A stretch of DNA of 64,000 nt from the NCBI GenBank assembly GCA_963732925.1, contig CAVTBJ010000001.1, positions 62,001 to 126,000 of the forward strand, written 5' to 3'. Shown piece by piece: positions 61,887 to 64,000 of the stretch. Both the position numbers and the translations under genes were made by a program. This DNA comes from DASZRZ01 sp963732925. Lineage in GTDB: Bacteria > Acidobacteriota > Terriglobia > Terriglobales > Acidobacteriaceae. Numbering within the stretch: the stretch's first letter is position 1; each line of letters starts with the position of its first letter. The notes beneath the pieces were generated by a model, which searched no databases, was not told the DNA's origin, and saw only the letters and a list, made by a program, of their open reading frames with translations.

Positions 61887-62891
61887 ATGGCTGTATTTCG
61901 TGATGTCATGCCGGCTTTCGAGCTTTTCCAACCGGTTTCTGCCAGCGATGCGGTGGCGCTGCTGGCGCAGCATGGTTCGGATGCGTGGGTGCTGGCCGGC
62001 GGCCAGGACAGCTTTGACTGGCTGAAAGATCGCATCAAGCGTCCCAAGGTGGTGGTCGATCTGAGCCAGGCGGGAGATATGCGCGGGGTGCGCGATTTCA
62101 ATGGCGGACTCGAGATCGGCGCCATGACCACTCTGACCAGCGTGGTCCAGAATCCACTCGTGCGGCAAAGGTTCCCCATGTTGAGCGAGGCTGCCGGAGA
62201 AGTCGCCTCGCCGCAGATTCGCAACCAGGGCACGATTGGCGGCAATCTTTCCCAGGACACGCGCTGCTGGTACTATCGCAGCGGTTTCCCCTGCTACCGC
62301 GCTGGCGGCAATATCTGCTATGCGGATACGCCCACGGCCATCAATCGCGAGCACGCCATCCTGGGCGCGGACCGCTGCGTGGCCGTCAGTCCCTCCGATA
62401 CCGCCCCGGTCATGGTTGCGCTGGACGCCAAGATGGTCATCCGAAGCTCCAAGGGCGAGCGCGTGGTGAATGCCGAGGACTACTTCATCGGCCCGGGAAT
62501 CGATATTACCCGCATGAATGTGCTGAAGCCGGGCGAGCTTCTTACCGCCATTCGCATCCCCGCCACCTGGGCCGGCACCGGGTTCTACTTCGAAAAGGTG
62601 CGGGACCGGCCGGTGTGGGATTTTCCCCTGGTCAACATTGCAGCCGCCAAGGTCGTCAACAACGGGAGAATCGAGCGCATCCGCATGGCTCTGAACGGAG
62701 TGGCTGCGCATCCCTGGCGCCTGGCTCAAGTGGAGGCGGCTATTGCCGGCAAGCCCGCCAATGAAGAGACCGCCGAGATGGCTAGCAAGATGGCCATTGA
62801 AGGAGCTTTCCCGTTGCGTTACAACGGCTACAAGGTTCCCCTGATGCGGAACCTGGTGAAACGCGCCATTCGCGGCGTACAGGAGACATAA
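61887..62891 (+). CDS. FAD-binding subunit with extra Cys, PaoB-like
   Basis: 334 residues of the molybdopterin dehydrogenase FAD-binding family. The first FAD motif is VLAGGQDS, the second NQGTIGGNLSQDTR. The insert then has Cys127-x8-Cys136-x7-Cys144 and Cys164, matching the loop with which E. coli PaoB and 4-hydroxybenzoyl-CoA reductase bind an extra [4Fe-4S] cluster. The subunit therefore probably carries FAD and a 4Fe cluster. No signal peptide is visible, so it is exported with the small subunit. It ends 1 base before the cytochrome b gene. The plain aldehyde oxidase fold otherwise applies (KPANEETAEMASKMAIEGA near the end). Confidence 0.5.
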   Translation: MAVFRDVMPAFELFQPVSASDAVALLAQHGSDAWVLAGGQDSFDWLKDRIKRPKVVVDLSQAGDMRGVRDFNGGLEIGAMTTLTSVVQNPLVRQRFPMLSEAAGEVASPQIRNQGTIGGNLSQDTRCWYYRSGFPCYRAGGNICYADTPTAINREHAILGADRCVAVSPSDTAPVMVALDAKMVIRSSKGERVVNAEDYFIGPGIDITRMNVLKPGELLTAIRIPATWAGTGFYFEKVRDRPVWDFPLVNIAAAKVVNNGRIERIRMALNGVAAHPWRLAQVEAAIAGKPANEETAEMASKMAIEGAFPLRYNGYKVPLMRNLVKRAIRGVQET

Positions 62892-62892
62892 C

Positions 62893-63747
62893 GTGGGACT
62901 CATTCAATGGGCAACCAATCCCTGGGGGCAGCAGGTCCCCACCCATATCGCATGGGTGCTGATCTGGGTGGCGGCAATCGCCGGCTTGGCCTTCCTGGTC
63001 TTCCACGCCGTTTGGGTGGGCTTCTTTGCCAAGCAGGAAGTGTTTGTCGAGCCCAAGATTTCACCCGCTGTGAAAGCCCGCATCCCCGCGAAAGTGAAGA
63101 AGCATTCACTCACCGCGCGCGTGTTTCACTGGATCATGGCCGCGTCCATGCTGACGCTCCTGGTCACCGCCTTTCTTCCCAAGGTGGGAGTGGAGTTTCC
63201 CTGGGTCACCTGGCACTGGATCGCTGGAATCGTGCTGATCGTCTCCATCCTGTTCCACGTCATCCATGCCTCCTTCGTCATGGATTTCTGGTCCATCTGG
63301 CCGGACCGGACCGACATCCAGGATGCCAAGAACCGGGCGCTGAGTTACATGGGTAAATCAGCTCCCCTGCCGCATAAGTTCGGCAAGTACCCTTTCGAAA
63401 ACAAGATGTACCACATGGCCGTGATGCTGGCCGGCCTGGCCGCCATCTTCACTGGCGCCTTCATGCTGTTCCGGGTGCGCACACCATTTCTCACGCGCAA
63501 CCCCTACATTTTTGGCGACACCACGTGGGGATGGATGTATGTGCTGCACGGTCTTGCCGGCGTGGGCTTTATCGCGCTGGTGATGGCGCACATTTATTTC
63601 GCGGTGCGGCCGGAGAAGTTCGAGATGACCAAGTCGATGATCTTCGGCTCCGTCAGTCGCGAGCACTATCTGGAACACCACGATCCGGAACGCTGGGAGG
63701 TTGTCGCCGAGCCTTCTTCCAGAGCCAGGGCGGGAGCCGCCGACTAA
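62893..63747 (+). CDS. Cytochrome b subunit (formate-dehydrogenase gamma / cyt b561-like)
   Basis: 284 residues. Four to five helices: 20-45, about 78-100 (FHWIMAASMLTLLVTAFL), 110-135 (TWHWIAGIVLIVSILFHVIH), 178-200 and 220-245 (VLHGLAGVGFIALVMAHIYF). The four His residues in FHW, WHW, HVIH and VLHG/MAHIYF would ligate two b haems. It can take electrons from the periplasmic oxidoreductase and pass them to the quinone pool, which explains a membrane subunit in a xanthine-oxidase-family operon. The start is GTG at 62893, 1 base after the FAD subunit stop. Its membership of the operon is certain; its haem ligands are inferred. Confidence 0.5.
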   Translation: MGLIQWATNPWGQQVPTHIAWVLIWVAAIAGLAFLVFHAVWVGFFAKQEVFVEPKISPAVKARIPAKVKKHSLTARVFHWIMAASMLTLLVTAFLPKVGVEFPWVTWHWIAGIVLIVSILFHVIHASFVMDFWSIWPDRTDIQDAKNRALSYMGKSAPLPHKFGKYPFENKMYHMAVMLAGLAAIFTGAFMLFRVRTPFLTRNPYIFGDTTWGWMYVLHGLAGVGFIALVMAHIYFAVRPEKFEMTKSMIFGSVSREHYLEHHDPERWEVVAEPSSRARAGAAD

Positions 63748-63773
63748 TTAGGAAACGGCAGTAATCTGACAAC

Positions 63774-64000
63774 ATGCTTCAAGACCTAAGGGACCGCTGC
63801 GACATCATTGAAGAGTGCTACGAGTTTATGCTGGCCTATGCCGCGCAGGGGCTGGCCGCGGATGCCGGCAGCGCTTCCGGAGAGCAGCTGCGCAGCTTGC
63901 TGGGACGCGCCGTGGACGCGCTTTCTGGGCTGTCCGCGGCCTACGAATCAGCCATAACCCAGGACGGGCTGCAGCCTCCTGGCAAGCACCGCGCCTTTCT
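63774..64000 (+). CDS. Unknown protein, cut by the window end
   Basis: 75 residues are visible, starting at ATG 63774 and open to the last base. The translated start is MLQDLRDRCDIIEECYEFML, then a helical stretch with AAQGLAADAGSASGEQLRSLLG and AVDALSGLSAAYE. It lies 26 bases after the cytochrome b stop on the same strand, so it may belong to the oxidoreductase operon. No family is recognised from the partial sequence. Confidence 0.5.
   Translation, partial: MLQDLRDRCDIIEECYEFMLAYAAQGLAADAGSASGEQLRSLLGRAVDALSGLSAAYESAITQDGLQPPGKHRAF

Noticed and set aside
1..64000. tRNA genes, CRISPR arrays, insertion sequences or phage genes
   Set aside because: No cloverleaf-like GGTTCGA segments in context, no regularly spaced repeats, no transposase or integrase motifs were seen.

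Overview
The window looks like part of a chromosome of a heterotrophic Acidobacteriota bacterium (Terriglobia-like). This is inferred from the roughly 60% GC, the large TonB-dependent receptor with an N-terminal carboxypeptidase-regulatory-like domain, DUF4136, DUF1080 and YfiR proteins, Tat-exported sugar-active enzymes, and a Tat-exported molybdenum oxidoreductase. No ribosomal RNA gene is present to prove it. No tRNA gene, CRISPR array, transposase or phage gene was seen.

Layout. 0-6.3 kb: the end of glgP, a membrane sensor kinase, and an OmpR-type two-component pair followed by a small secreted protein whose promoter carries 11-bp phased repeats. 6.5-10.9 kb: a lysyl-phosphatidylglycerol module (synthase, VirJ/AcvB-type hydrolase, separate flippase), then two small exported or membrane proteins on the other strand. 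11.5-17.2 kb: a TetR - TolC - EmrA-like - cytidylate-kinase-like - EmrB-like drug efflux operon; the EmrB gene has a one-base frameshift. 17.4-23.4 kb: a small Cx2C protein followed by a CusCBA/CzcCBA-type heavy-metal RND efflux system. 23.5-30.3 kb: a frameshifted glycosidase, a GDSL hydrolase, a large TonB receptor preceded by a second small Cx2C protein, and a DUF4136 protein. 30.5-35.9 kb: a six-repeat S1 protein, a frameshifted enolase-superfamily sugar-acid dehydratase divergent from an MFS transporter, and a cytochrome c. 36.2-42.9 kb: a heavily frameshifted hybrid kinase, a TonB receptor, YfiR, a CHASE8/HAMP histidine kinase and a response regulator, probably one signalling operon. 43.2-45.3 kb: an unknown protein, CrcB and three DUF190 domains in two genes. 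45.3-49.7 kb: a DUF1080 hydrolase and two beta-propeller proteins, one with a fused cytochrome c. 49.8-57.9 kb: a stress island (tandem USP, cNMP-domain remnant, HhH protein, Hsp20, Cys-rich unknown, OsmC-like, PEP synthase, an SDR lacking its catalytic Tyr). 58.0-64.0 kb: a four-gene molybdenum oxidoreductase/cytochrome b operon and a gene cut by the window end.

Themes. Envelope defence dominates: lipid aminoacylation, two efflux systems, a family of three small Cx2C proteins, fluoride export. In the stress island several genes share a GTGA-N6-TCAC palindrome 46-61 bases before the start codon, suggesting one CRP/FNR-type regulon. Single-base indels interrupt five genes (MFS, glycosidase, dehydratase, hybrid kinase, cNMP protein) and cluster at 32.7-37.5 kb. 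The motifs on both sides of each break are intact and no break is needed other than 1-nt shifts, so consensus errors are at least as likely as real pseudogenes.
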